Of a stretch of DNA of 64,000 bases, positions 48,701 to 54,537 are shown piece by piece. Source of the DNA: Romanomermis culicivorax (Eukaryota; Nematoda; Enoplea; Mermithida; Mermithidae). The translations under genes were made by a program, and so were the position numbers. Where the stretch lies: contig CAWUHX010000149.1 in the NCBI GenBank assembly GCA_963922205.1, forward strand, positions 744,001 through 808,000, given 5' to 3'. Positions within the stretch are counted from its first letter, which is position 1. Each line of letters opens with the position of its first letter. The notes beneath the pieces are model-generated. The model had not been told where the DNA came from, did no database searches, and saw nothing but the letters and a program-made list of their open reading frames with translations.

Positions 48701-51700
48701 TCGGTTTCTATTTTTCGGAAATATATTAATCATAGGTGGCGCGATAGCGCCAACCTATAATATACTCGGCCCCCAAATTTCATGCCCCCCCCCACCCTAG
48801 AGCCAAAACGGTAAGAGCTAAAACCTTCGGGTTTTTTCCATGATTTCGTGCATAGGGGCAGACTATGGGGTGCCTTTTGTCATTTCGGCCCTATCTGCAA
48901 ATGGTGCTCGGTGGGGCCCCAAAAACATGCAAAAAACGAACTTTTTAAGGGTCCCCAGTCCCACCATGCTCCACAATGGGTGTGGCATATCCAAGCTCTA
49001 TAACTTCGGCATGAGCATTTTGGGGGTGCAATCTCAAATGCGATTTTTCATTTTTTAAACATATGTCCTCAATTCAATTATATGGTGGTCCAAAGTCCCG
49101 AGAAACACGAAATTCGGTAATTTTGTTATATAATACATAGGCTTTAAAAACATAATTTTTTGCAGCATAATGCACTACAGTGTCAGAATTATTTGCAGTT
49201 TCAATTGAACCGGTAACCTCCTTGGGATTTTTGGGGTTTAAGAGTTCTCGACCATTGGGAATTCGATGGACGCGGTCACTTTACACGAAAAATTATTCCG
49301 GCTGTAAACAAGCGTATTTTCGTGATTATTTGGGGCAAAGGGTTTTGGACCATAGGAAATTCAATGAATGCGGTCACTTGACACAAAAAAATTATCCCGG
49401 GTGTAAACAATCGTATTGTCGTAATTTTTCTGTCGTGGAGGTTTTCGACTGCGGGGAATTCAGTAGATGTGTCTTTTAACACAAAAAAATTATCTCCGGT
49501 GTAAACAAGCCTATTTTCGTGATTTGTTTTGGGAGGGTTTTCGACCACGGGGAATTTAATGAATGCGAGCACTTTACACACAAAATTTATCTCGGGTGTA
49601 AACAAACGTACTTTCGTCATTTTTTGTGGAAGGGGTTTTCGACCATGGGGATTTAATGAATGCGATCACTTTACACACAGAATTATATTGAGCGTAAACA
49701 ATGGTATTTCTGCGGTTTTCTGGTTTGAGCGGTTCTTGATCATGGTGAATTCAATAGAAATGATCACTTTACACTCTGTTTACAAAGTGTTTCAAGTTCT
49801 GTGCGGTTGATACATCTTTTACTCCTACCGAAAGTGAGAATTCGTAGCTTTGAGATTGTTTTTTATTGTTTCTTTTATGTGAAGACAACCAAATTTAAAA
49901 CATCCATGGCTGAGGCCCACTAAAAAGAGGTGAACTAGTTTATTAGAAAATGCGCCGATAGGGCAGAAAAAAAGAATATACATGCAAAGAAGTGAACTAG
50001 ATTTTCGAGAACTTGGGTTGAAATTGGAAAAAATTCAATTTTTTAATATTGGATTTTCATTCTTTCTCAAAAAAACCAGTGACTGTCACCAAAGCCCAGT
50101 TACACCAAAAGGGATATAAGCTCAAGCTCAAACAAAAAGGTGACTCGGATTGATCTAAAGTTCGGTATAATTTGAATGTCATCAGGATTATAACGAGCTC
50201 AATGTCGAGAATATACCCAGCTTGAGCTGTCGGTTTGTACTAACATTTTCGCACAATTTTCTATCTCTAAAGCAAATAAATCATAGGTGGCGCGACAGCG
50301 TCAACCTATAATATACTTGGCCCCCAAATTTCATGTCCCCCCTCCCTAGAGCCAAAACGGTAAGAGCTAGAACCTTCGGGTTTTTTGCATAATATCGGGC
50401 ATAGGGGCAAACTATGGGGTGCCTTCTGTCATTTCGCCTCTATCTGCAAGTGGTGCTCGGTGGGGCCCCAAAAACAGGTAAAAAACGCACTTTTTAAGGC
50501 CCCCCAGTTCCACCACGCCCAGCAATCGGTGTGCCATATCCAACCTCCATACTTCGGCCTAAGCATCTTGGGGGTGTAATCTCAAATGAGAATTTATTTA
50601 TTTTTTTGAAATATGGCCTCAATTCAACTATACGGCTGTCCAAAGTCCCGGAAAACGCCAAATTCCCCAATTTTGTTATATAATACTTATGGGTTCAAAA
50701 AAATAATTTTTTTCAGCATAATGCACTACTAATTTTTTAGCAGTTTCAAATAAACCTGTAGCCTTATTGGGATTTTTGGGCTGCAAGGGTTTTCGATCAT
50801 TGAGAATTTGATGCACGCGGTCACCTTACACAAAAAATTATCCCGGGTGTAAACAAGCGTATTTCCGTGATTTTTCAGTGGAGGAGTTTTCGACTGCGGG
50901 GAATTCAATAGACGTCCTCACTTTACACAAATAAATTATCCACGGTGTAAACAAGCGTACTGCCGTAATTTTCTTGCGGAGGGGATTTTCGACCACGAGG
51001 AATTCAATGAATGTGATCACTTTACACCAAAAATTATCCCGTGTGTAAACAAACGTATTTTCGTGATTTTTTGCTGGAAGGGGTTTTCGACTGGGGGGAA
51101 TTCAATGGATGTGTCACTTTAGACAAAAAATTATTCCGGATTTAACCAAGCCTGTTTTCGTGAGTTTTTTCTGGGAGGGGTTTTCGACCACTGGGAATTT
51201 AATGGAAGTGATCAGTTTGCACACTAATTCATATTGAGTGTAAACAAATGTATTTCTGCGATTTTTGAGGGAAGATGCTTCTGACCATGGGGAATTCAAT
51301 GGACGGAGTCAGTTTACACGAAAAAAGTCGTTTGTGTAAACAAAGGTGTTTCTGCGATTTTTTGGGTTGAAGGATTCTAAACCATGAGGAATTCAATAGA
51401 TACGGTCACCTTTCAGTGTCTTTACAACGTTTTTTAAGTACTATGCGGTTTACACATCCTTTACTTTTGCCGTAGGTGAGAATTCGTTGGTTGAAGTTTT
51501 TTTATTGTTTTTTTGAAATGCAGATGACCAAATTTAAAACTTCAATGTGCTTCTATGAAAGTTTTCGTGCATGGTTGGGGCCCACTAAAAAGAGGTGAAC
51601 TTAGTTTATTAGAAAATGCCCCGATGGCGCAGAAAAAAGGAGAATATACTTGCTTCGATAGTTGCCATGCTAGAAAAAGAAGTGGACTATATTTTTGAGA

Positions 51701-53530
51701 ACTTGGGTCAAAGTTGGAAAAAATTCACTTTCTGTATATTGGATTTTCATTCTGTCTCAAAAAAATTTTCTACGTCTGTGAAGAAGTATATTCTGCAGCA
51801 TCATGCATTTTGTCCTTCCCCTGGCATTAAATACAGCAAAATTTTTCTATATGAAAATTATATGCATATGATTTCAAATGTAAAGGAATGGTAAGCCAAT
51901 AGCTTTCTAATTCCCGACTAATTCAAATCTCCTGCCCAATAATGATTATTAAAGTTATAACCGGCGCAAAGCGCCGGAAAGTTTTGAGATTATGAACTTC
52001 TAAAATGCACCAAAATGCATATTTTGTCTACCTTATCTCCTCCCTAAATGGAAAAGAGTCGTTTGTACATGTACAAACGACTACTCCAATTTCGTTTGCC
52101 TCGAAAAATTTTCATTTGCCTCCGGCAAAAAAGCCCTGGGTTGCACTAACATTTTCGAATAATTTTCTTATCTCTAAAGCGAATAAATATTAAAATTTCT
52201 GCAATTCCCAAACGCGAAATCAAATCTCAGATTAGTTAATCCTGAAGTGAGTATTGTTTGTGCACTGGAAGAGAATAATTTGGACATTGCGATTAGCTCA
52301 AACTCTGGATCAGCAATTTAATCCCGATGTTGAGATTATCCTCATGTTGGGTTAGTGCAACCAGCCTCAGGTTTCTTTATAGTTCTGAAAATGATTATAA
52401 TATGCCTGCCTCAGTATTTTTCAGCTAGTGTGAGAGGCAGGAGTTTTGAATTGGTCGGGACTTAGAAAGCTATTGGTTTAGCATTTCTTCACATTTGAAA
52501 TCATGTGCATATAATTTTCATATAGAAAAATTTTGCTGTATTTAATGCCAGGGGAAGAACAAAATGCACGATGCTGCAGAATATACTTCTTCACAGACAT
52601 AGAAAATTTTTTTGAGACAGAATGAAAATCCAGTATAAAGAAAGTGAATTTTTTCCAACTTTGACCCAAGTTCTCGAAAATCTAGTCCACTTCTTTTTCT
52701 AGCATGGCAACTATCGAAGCAAGTATATTCTCCTTTTTTCTGCCCCATCGGGGCATTTTCTAATAAACTAGTATAGAAATGTCTGCAATTCTCAAAGTCG
52801 AACTTAAACCACAGTATTATTTAATCCCGAAGTGAATATTGTTTGGCATTGCGATTAGCTCAAACTCAGGATTATCAATTTAATGCCGATGTTGAGATTA
52901 TCCTCATGTTGGGTTAGTGCAACAAAACTCAGGTTTTTTCATAATTCTGAAAATGACTATAATACGCCTCCCTTCCTATTTTTCAGCTAGGGTGAGAGGC
53001 AAGAGTTTTGAATCGGTCGGAAGTTAGAATGCTATTGGTTTACCATTTCTTCACATTTGAAATCATGTGCATATAATTTTCATATAGAAAAATTTTACTG
53101 TAGTTGATGCCAGGGTAGGACAAAATGCACGACGCTGCAGAGTATACTTTTTCACAGACATGGAAATTTTTTTTAGAAAGAATTAAAATCCAATATGACA
53201 AAAGTGCTCTCGAAAATCCAAGCTCTCGAAAATATAGTTCACTTCTTTTTCTAGCTTGGCAACTATATATATTCTTCTTTTTTTCTGTATATTCTTCTTT
53301 TTTCTGCCTTTCTAATAAACTAGTTCGCATGTGCTACATCTAATACCATGACTTACAGTAGCTATCCTCTATTTTATGCATCAGGTATTCACGGTGAGCA
53401 TAGCGAAACCGAAGGCGGCGTTTACGACATATCCAACAAAGTTCGGCTGGGATTCAGCGAATACGCTGTCATAAAGCAAATGTACGATGGCGTTAAAAAA
53501 TTGATCGAAATGGAGAAAGCCGCTTCTTGA
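24698..53530 (+). CDS. Arginine kinase with long Ser/Ala/Pro-rich N-terminal extension (12 coding exons)
   Basis: Arginine kinase transfers phosphate reversibly between ATP and L-arginine to buffer energy in invertebrate cells. Inferred join: 24698-24749, 24814-24948, 32489-32761, 44432-44482, 44770-44871, 45262-45315, 45368-45616, 46527-46789, 47197-47348, 47407-47572, 47684-47864, 53385-53530. All joins keep frame and give 607 residues. From about residue 252 the protein is a standard ~356-residue kinase: [12 protein letters not shown] substrate loop, [21 protein letters not shown] with the reactive Cys, [16 protein letters not shown] flexible loop. The ~250 residues before it are not in usual arginine kinases. 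Exons 7-12 are near certain. Exons 3-6 are strongly supported by splice sites and phase. Exons 1-2 are supported by phase and shared motifs but need transcript proof. Confidence 0.8.
24814..24948 (+). CDS. Arginine kinase gene, predicted coding exon 2 (phase 1-1)
   Basis: TTTTGCAG acceptor, 135 bp, and a perfect GTAAGT donor at 24949. Translation is Ala/Pro/Ser-rich with [20 protein letters not shown], then [19 protein letters not shown]-rich coding-like composition contrasts with the AT-rich flanks. The 7.5-kb intron after it is filled with minisatellites, MITEs and retroelement debris. Confidence 0.6.
25085..25330 (-). repeat. Fragment of the composite-repeat tail in intron 2
   Basis: CGGTGGGGCCCCAAAAATATGC and the following ~240 bp match the tail of composite copies C4/C5 (48905-49110, 50455-50690), with no array or R1 attached. 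A lone hairpin-end fragment (TCATAGGTGGCGCGGTATTTC) lies at 25760-25785. Confidence 0.6.
25585..25735. repeat. GCCACNGGGTCACTTC minisatellite
   Basis: Seven or so diverged ~20-bp units with CACTTCCGCCACGGG/CTCATTTCCGCCACTGG variants. Not coding. Confidence 0.6.
25862..26400. repeat. ~21-bp minisatellite GAGACGCAGCCGTCCGCAAGT
   Basis: About 25 diverged units. Because the unit length is a multiple of three, open frames arise on both strands (Thr/Gln/Pro/Ser-rich on plus; Cys/Val/Ser-rich on minus). I treat these as products of the repeat, since no splice sites, family or start context support them. Confidence 0.75.
26401..27123. other. Intronic spacer
   Basis: No gene seen. A fragment of the composite link (GTCAAGGCCCACTAAAAAGGGA) lies at about 26850-26875, and the short dispersed repeat (AGTACTTGCTTTCCACCTTC) at 27054-27125. 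Confidence 0.4.
27124..27980 (-). mobile_element. R1 right-arm copy interrupted by a MITE
   Basis: 27124-27337 is R1 in inverse orientation (GGAAAATGCTCCTATGGGGC to CAGCTGGGTGCATCAACACA). R1 sequence resumes after the MITE (CCAAAATTTTGAGGAGGGTA from about 27840) and fades by about 27980. This gives an insertion order: R1 first, MITE later. Confidence 0.6.
27338..27817 (+). mobile_element. hAT-like MITE (~480 bp) with 8-bp target duplication
   Basis: Ends read ATACATGTAACGGGG and CCCCAATTACATGAATG, imperfect inverted repeats. The flanks CTTCTAAC (27330-27337) and CTTCCAAC (27818-27825) are an 8-bp duplication with one change, inside R1 sequence. The interior is rich in repeated TTGACATTTTTCATCAAAAA words. 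It has no ORF of its own. An 8-bp duplication and CA..TG-like ends fit the hAT superfamily. Sister copies lie at 29724-30134 and 38030-38457. Confidence 0.65.
28008..28085 (-). repeat. tRNA-like sequence (SINE-type head) on the minus strand
   Basis: On the minus strand TAGCCCAGTTAGCGCGGTCC resembles an A box and GGGGGATCAAGCCC a B box, spaced as in a tRNA gene. The stems are imperfect, so a tRNA-derived SINE or tRNA pseudogene is more likely than a working tRNA. Confidence 0.45.
28112..28960. mobile_element. Foldback-like element with telomere-like core and 9-bp target duplication
   Basis: AATGGTGGT stands at 28103-28111 and again at 28961-28969. Between them the left arm (28112-28400) is a tandem array of a 14-bp unit GACAACTGAGCGCC. 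The right arm (28761-28960) is the same unit as reverse complement. The ends match (GGTGCACCAACAATTGAGCG against CGTGACCCGACAACTGAGCG). The core includes a GCCTAA hexamer array. Tandem-repeat inverted arms and a 9-bp duplication fit Foldback/MULE-type elements. The Leu/Ser/Arg-rich ORFs over the arms are repeat translations. Confidence 0.75.
28563..28707 (-). repeat. TTAGGC (telomere-like) interstitial array
   Basis: About 23 units of GCCTAA (TTAGGC on the minus strand), with CCCCTAAG and CTTAAG variants in the first half and a cleaner run at the end. TTAGGC is the nematode telomere hexamer. Here it lies inside the foldback-like element, so it is not a chromosome end. Confidence 0.8.
28970..29045 (+). 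repeat. tRNA-like SINE head, copy 1 (split by the foldback element)
   Basis: Shares AATACTGGTAACCCAGGTTCAACTCCTGGCTACACCCTATTTTTCAA with copy 2 in close form (B box GGTTCAACTCC). The 5' part has been separated by the insertion at AATGGTGGT. Confidence 0.45.
29244..29320 (+). repeat. tRNA-like SINE head, copy 2
   Basis: A box TGGTCTAGTGG and B box GGTTCGACTCC. Positions 29244-29314 fold as a 71-nt cloverleaf with one acceptor mismatch, a weak D stem, an anticodon-like loop CTGGAAT and a sound T arm (TCAGG/CCTGG). A GGA anticodon would mean Ser, but the long Ser variable arm is missing, so a SINE head is the better call. The downstream CCCTATTTTTCAAATT is shared with copy 1. Confidence 0.5.
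29503..29590 (+). repeat. tRNA-like SINE head, copy 3, decayed
   Basis: TGTTGTGGCCTAGTTTCCGA (A-box-like) and GGGTTACACTCCTGGCT (B-box-like) recall copies 1 and 2. It is followed by a Thr/Pro-rich open frame of no recognised family. Confidence 0.35.
29724..30134 (+). mobile_element. hAT-like MITE, second copy
   Basis: GGTCTGGGGGGGGG, CGGGCCAAGGGTCAGTAATT and the TTGACATTTTT words match 27360-27817. The right end TTACATGTATG (30124-30134) is clear. The left ACATGTAA tip is lost. Confidence 0.55.
30140..31340 (+). pseudogene. LTR-retrotransposon gag/protease remnant
   Basis: A Gln/Ser/Thr-rich stretch leads to a 142-codon frame (30647) with a helical [19 protein letters not shown] segment and Pro-rich linkers, gag-like. 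Overlapping frames after 31005 read [13 protein letters not shown] (retropepsin DTGA with the catalytic Asp changed) and later [17 protein letters not shown], the second conserved block of Ty3/Gypsy-type proteases. Stops and frameshifts break it. It lies in intron 2 of the arginine kinase gene, same strand. Confidence 0.6.
31341..32488 (+). other. Intron 2 end: retroelement debris and an R1 tip
   Basis: 31341-31680 still reads like retroelement linker sequence with stops. At 31845-31940 lies the GGAAAGAGCCCAAAATTTTT low-complexity repeat also seen at 16455-16560. At 32178-32228 an R1 right tip (TGCTCCATCGGGGCATTTTCCAATAGACTAGT) is found alone. No gene otherwise. Confidence 0.4.
32489..32761 (+). 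CDS. Arginine kinase gene, predicted coding exon 3 (phase 1-1)
   Basis: TTTTTCTTCAG acceptor, 273 bp, GTTAGT donor at 32762. It encodes [40 protein letters not shown] and [20 protein letters not shown]: a Ser/Ala/Lys-rich, probably disordered segment. KSVGAKS resembles KSVGSKS in exon 7. The frame stays open throughout and joins exons 2 and 4 in phase. Confidence 0.75.
33060..35095. other. Interior of the 9.4-kb block, no recognised gene
   Basis: Several short frames on both strands (e.g. 33941-34228 plus, 34566-34802 minus with a Cys/His-rich [10 protein letters not shown] end) resemble nothing I know. 33380-33410 and 41935-42015 share CCTGACCCGACCCGATATT-like words. No coding claim is made. 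Confidence 0.3.
35098..35591 (+). repeat. ~490-bp direct repeat, left copy
   Basis: From GCGTGATGTCTAATTATGGG to the AACTTTCGTGTGAACAATGT end it matches 41034-41497 closely (for example AATCAGCCCTGCAGTTGGTT and GCAAGTGTAAATCTTAGGTC). The two copies bracket about 5.4 kb that includes the LINE. Confidence 0.75.
35800..39680 (-). pseudogene. Tx1/L1-like LINE (APE endonuclease and RT), decayed
   Basis: Minus strand, reading downward: [18 protein letters not shown] and LKETHF open the APE-type endonuclease; [45 protein letters not shown] and [10 protein letters not shown] follow. Then [18 protein letters not shown] begins the RT, with [19 protein letters not shown] and YLISLDIEK behind. [18 protein letters not shown] and [11 protein letters not shown] form the thumb; [16 protein letters not shown] is the Cys/His end motif. 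Frameshifts, stops and a MITE insertion (38030-38457) kill it. The order and motifs fit the L1/Tx1 group. It sits antisense in arginine kinase intron 3. Confidence 0.8.
38030..38457 (-). mobile_element. hAT-like MITE inserted in the LINE, exact 8-bp target duplication
   Basis: CATACATGTAA marks both ends (inward), flanked by GTTCAATG at 38022-38029 and 38458-38465. 428 bp. The interior matches 27338-27817 in inverse orientation (CCATATGGCTAGCCATTGGG, CAAAATTTTGGGAATTACTGAC). Confidence 0.8.
39780..39875. repeat. CACTACTGCACTCAAAATGTG short tandem repeat
   Basis: Four units of about 20 bp (GCACTACTGCACTCAAAATGT with variants). Confidence 0.6.
39896..40340 (-). other. Unrecognised minus-strand coding-like remnant
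   Basis: From an ATG near 40340 the minus strand reads [20 protein letters not shown] and [17 protein letters not shown] before a stop at about 40176. It then continues in frame with a Lys/Glu-rich [15 protein letters not shown] segment. Composition looks protein-like rather than random. It could be an accessory ORF of the TIR block. A second Lys-rich frame lies at 40692-40913. I know no family for either. Confidence 0.3.
41034..41497 (+). repeat. ~465-bp direct repeat, right copy
   Basis: Partner of 35098-35591, same orientation, with scattered differences and small indels. Confidence 0.75.
42510..42990 (+). pseudogene. Tc1/mariner-like transposase remnant
   Basis: The frame reads [18 protein letters not shown], then [20 protein letters not shown] and [14 protein letters not shown], then [18 protein letters not shown]. 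This order matches the C-terminal catalytic half of mariner-family transposases: a KVLVW block, Y..KCL, FWPDLASSH and NPPNVPELRPIEDFW. The second catalytic Asp (FWPD) is Tyr here and the last Asp (IED) is Gln, so it is dead. It lies just outside the right TIR of the 9.4-kb block. A stop sits upstream near 42478, so the N-terminal DNA-binding half is lost. Confidence 0.7.
42991..44431. other. Intron 3 end, no gene seen
   Basis: AT-rich, with the short dispersed repeat (CTCTCGGCTTTCACTATTTGG to CAAGAAAAACATACTC) at about 43980-44042. I found no cassette-like exon here, but small phase-1 exons could be missed by eye. Confidence 0.35.
44432..44482 (+). CDS. Arginine kinase gene, predicted cassette exon 4 (51 bp)
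   Basis: TTGTTTTAG acceptor and GTAAGT donor enclose 17 codons: [17 protein letters not shown] plus one base. The end resembles that of exon 5 ([12 protein letters not shown]), suggesting exon duplication. Phase 1-1, so inclusion or skipping would not shift the frame. Confidence 0.7.
44770..44871 (+). CDS. Arginine kinase gene, predicted cassette exon 5 (102 bp)
   Basis: GTTTTCAG acceptor and GTAAGA donor enclose 34 codons: [20 protein letters not shown], then [14 protein letters not shown]. Phase 1-1. Its first half resembles the Ser-rich part of exon 7 and its second half repeats exon 4. Confidence 0.75.
   Translation: MGLRHQQPQVRSPNRRPPNLLSVVCVPINFKVL
45262..45315 (+). CDS. Arginine kinase gene, predicted cassette exon 6 (54 bp)
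   Basis: ACTTTCAG acceptor and GTATAA donor enclose 18 codons: [18 protein letters not shown] plus one base that completes Gly. Phase 1-1. It sits 52 bp before exon 7, an unusually short intron (45316-45367) ending TTTTTTCTAG. Confidence 0.7.
45368..45616 (+). CDS. Arginine kinase gene, coding exon 7: end of extension and kinase N-domain start
   Basis: It opens with [20 protein letters not shown] and [16 protein letters not shown], then turns into the N-terminal ATP:guanido kinase domain with [19 protein letters not shown] and [11 protein letters not shown]. Family proteins begin near the DPAVI part. The kinase frame requires a splice right after the G of the next Gly codon, where the donor reads GCAAGT rather than GT (45617). 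Reading through hits a stop 18 bases on. Confidence 0.9.
45617..46526 (+). other. GC-AG intron of the arginine kinase gene
   Basis: Donor CAGTCCG|GCAAGT and acceptor TTTTTTCCAG. GCAAGT is the usual form of the minor GC donor class. No nearby GT restores the VIQSG-to-DSGVGVY frame. The Lys/Arg/Ile-rich frame at 46089-46301 is not supported as a gene. Confidence 0.8.
46527..46789 (+). CDS. Arginine kinase gene, coding exon 8
   Basis: TTTTTTCCAG acceptor and GTACGA donor. Encodes [19 protein letters not shown], the arginine-binding loop, then [32 protein letters not shown] and LTEE. The RCGRS motif begins the C-terminal catalytic domain and helps bind ATP phosphates. Ends in phase 0. Confidence 0.93.
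47197..47348 (+). CDS. Arginine kinase gene, coding exon 9
   Basis: TTTTCCTCAG acceptor, GTGAAA donor. Encodes [24 protein letters not shown] and [12 protein letters not shown], the expected family sequence between the RCGRS and FWP blocks. Ends in phase 2. Confidence 0.93.
47407..47572 (+). CDS. Arginine kinase gene, coding exon 10
   Basis: CTGTCCAG acceptor, GTAATT donor. Encodes [39 protein letters not shown] and GQVLDRLIK. The NEEDH Glu is the catalytic base region of the family. Ends in phase 0. Confidence 0.93.
47684..47864 (+). CDS. Arginine kinase gene, coding exon 11
   Basis: TAATTTTTAG acceptor, GTACAT donor. Encodes [20 protein letters not shown], with the reactive-site Cys in CPTNLGT, and [10 protein letters not shown], which contacts nucleotide. 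Ends in phase 1. The following intron (47865-53384) holds two inverse composite repeats. Confidence 0.93.
48176..48350 (+). repeat. tRNA-like SINE in arginine kinase intron 11
   Basis: CGGTTGGATCAATTGATCAGAGCG resembles a diverged A box and CCCGGGTTTAAATCTCGGCC a B-box region at tRNA spacing. A tail follows with GGTTGTCTCAACACG and its near-inverse (GAGACAACC) about 30 bp on. No clean cloverleaf. Confidence 0.4.
48729..50280 (-). repeat. Composite repeat copy C4 in arginine kinase intron 11
   Basis: Inverse orientation: hairpin AGGTGGCGCGATAGCGCCAACCT (48734-48756, the best stem of all copies, read in two halves), tail to about 49235, ~98-bp array (49245-49790), link (AATTTAAAACATCCATGGC) and a partial R1 starting ACTAGTTTATTAG at 49934. 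It abuts copy C5 end to end. Confidence 0.7.
50281..52772 (-). repeat. Composite repeat copy C5 in arginine kinase intron 11
   Basis: Hairpin at 50285-50307, tail to about 50760, ~98-bp array (50770-51430), link with ATTTAAAACTTCAATGTGCTTCTATG, then R1 from about 51600 to 52772 with both arms but a shortened middle (about 1.17 kb). Same order and orientation as C4, so the two form a tandem. Confidence 0.7.
52773..53324 (-). mobile_element. R1 fragment abutting copy C5
   Basis: It has interior and one arm of R1 ending TCTAATAAACTAGT at 53324, joined directly to the R1 end at 52772. Only half of the element is present. It ends 60 bp before the last arginine kinase exon. Confidence 0.65.
53385..53530 (+). 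CDS. Arginine kinase gene, last coding exon 12
   Basis: TATGCATCAG acceptor. Encodes [20 protein letters not shown] (mobile substrate-specificity loop with the conserved Glu) and ends [10 protein letters not shown] before TGA. The C-terminus matches the family length. Confidence 0.93.
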
Positions 53531-54537
53531 ATCGACCATAATCCACACTGTTGCCACCACGCACAACTTTCAAGTTTTTCGACCGTTTTTATACAATTTT
53601 ATTACTAATTCTTTTTGCATCCACTGGTTATTAATAAACGACGCTTCGTTGGATTGTTGATTTTGACCTATGAAAATTTTAACTTCAGCCCCGAATTTTC
53701 CTGAACTTTGGAAAATAGCCACCACTTTCAATTTTGAATTCGTGGTTCTCCAAAATCCTGGTCTTCCAGCAGAAAAAGATTCATGTCGGCATTTGGATAG
53801 TTCGCTTACTTTGGCCAACTTTTCTTGAGATATTTCTGGATGAAAGTGGAATGGCAGTACCATTTCTCATTTTCGCGATTTTTTGCTAAACAGTGTCACA
53901 TACGAGGGGAAATTTTTGGGCATTTTCAATTAACCGTTCAAAATTTTTCGATTAATCGTGTATGCAAGTTTGATGATAGGAATATTTTTTACTCGCGTAG
54001 ATTAGGTAGACCGATTATATCCCTTGAAACATAGTTTTCAGAGGTTCTAATTCAATGAACCATCTCTTAAAAAAGTTATAGTTTAGATTACAACTGACAA
54101 AACGATGATTTTGTTCTGTGTCCTGGTTGATCTGGAACGCTTGAGTGGTGTTTTGATGTATTGTCGTGTTGGTGATGGAGAGGAGCAAAGTCGCACAGAG
54201 ACGATTCTAACAGGGTCGAAAAAACTAATTAATTACAGTGAGGTTCTGCTATATCGCTACTCTATTACTGGGCAAACCATTTACATACGACCTCATTGCC
54301 TTTGAGCCTCAGGACAGTAGCTCAGTCTATGTTAGAACCTGCCAGGATCTACTTCGTCCATACATAGAAGGACACTAGAAATGTTCACGAGACTAGACAT
54401 TTCTGTTTCTTATAAAATGCGTTTGAAAAATTAAAAAAATAGTCTGTTTTTCTTGAAATACGTTTGAATTATAAAAGTGGAAAGCAAGTACTATTTTAGA
54501 TTTCTACAATTTTCAGCTTAACCATTCATTACATGAG
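53531..54537 (+). other. Arginine kinase 3' UTR and downstream spacer
   Basis: AATAAA at 53633-53638, about 103 bp after the stop, is the likely polyadenylation signal. Beyond it I see no gene. An inverse copy of the short dispersed repeat (TTTCTTGAAATACG to GGAAAGCAAGTACTATTTTA) lies at 54440-54520. Confidence 0.55.
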
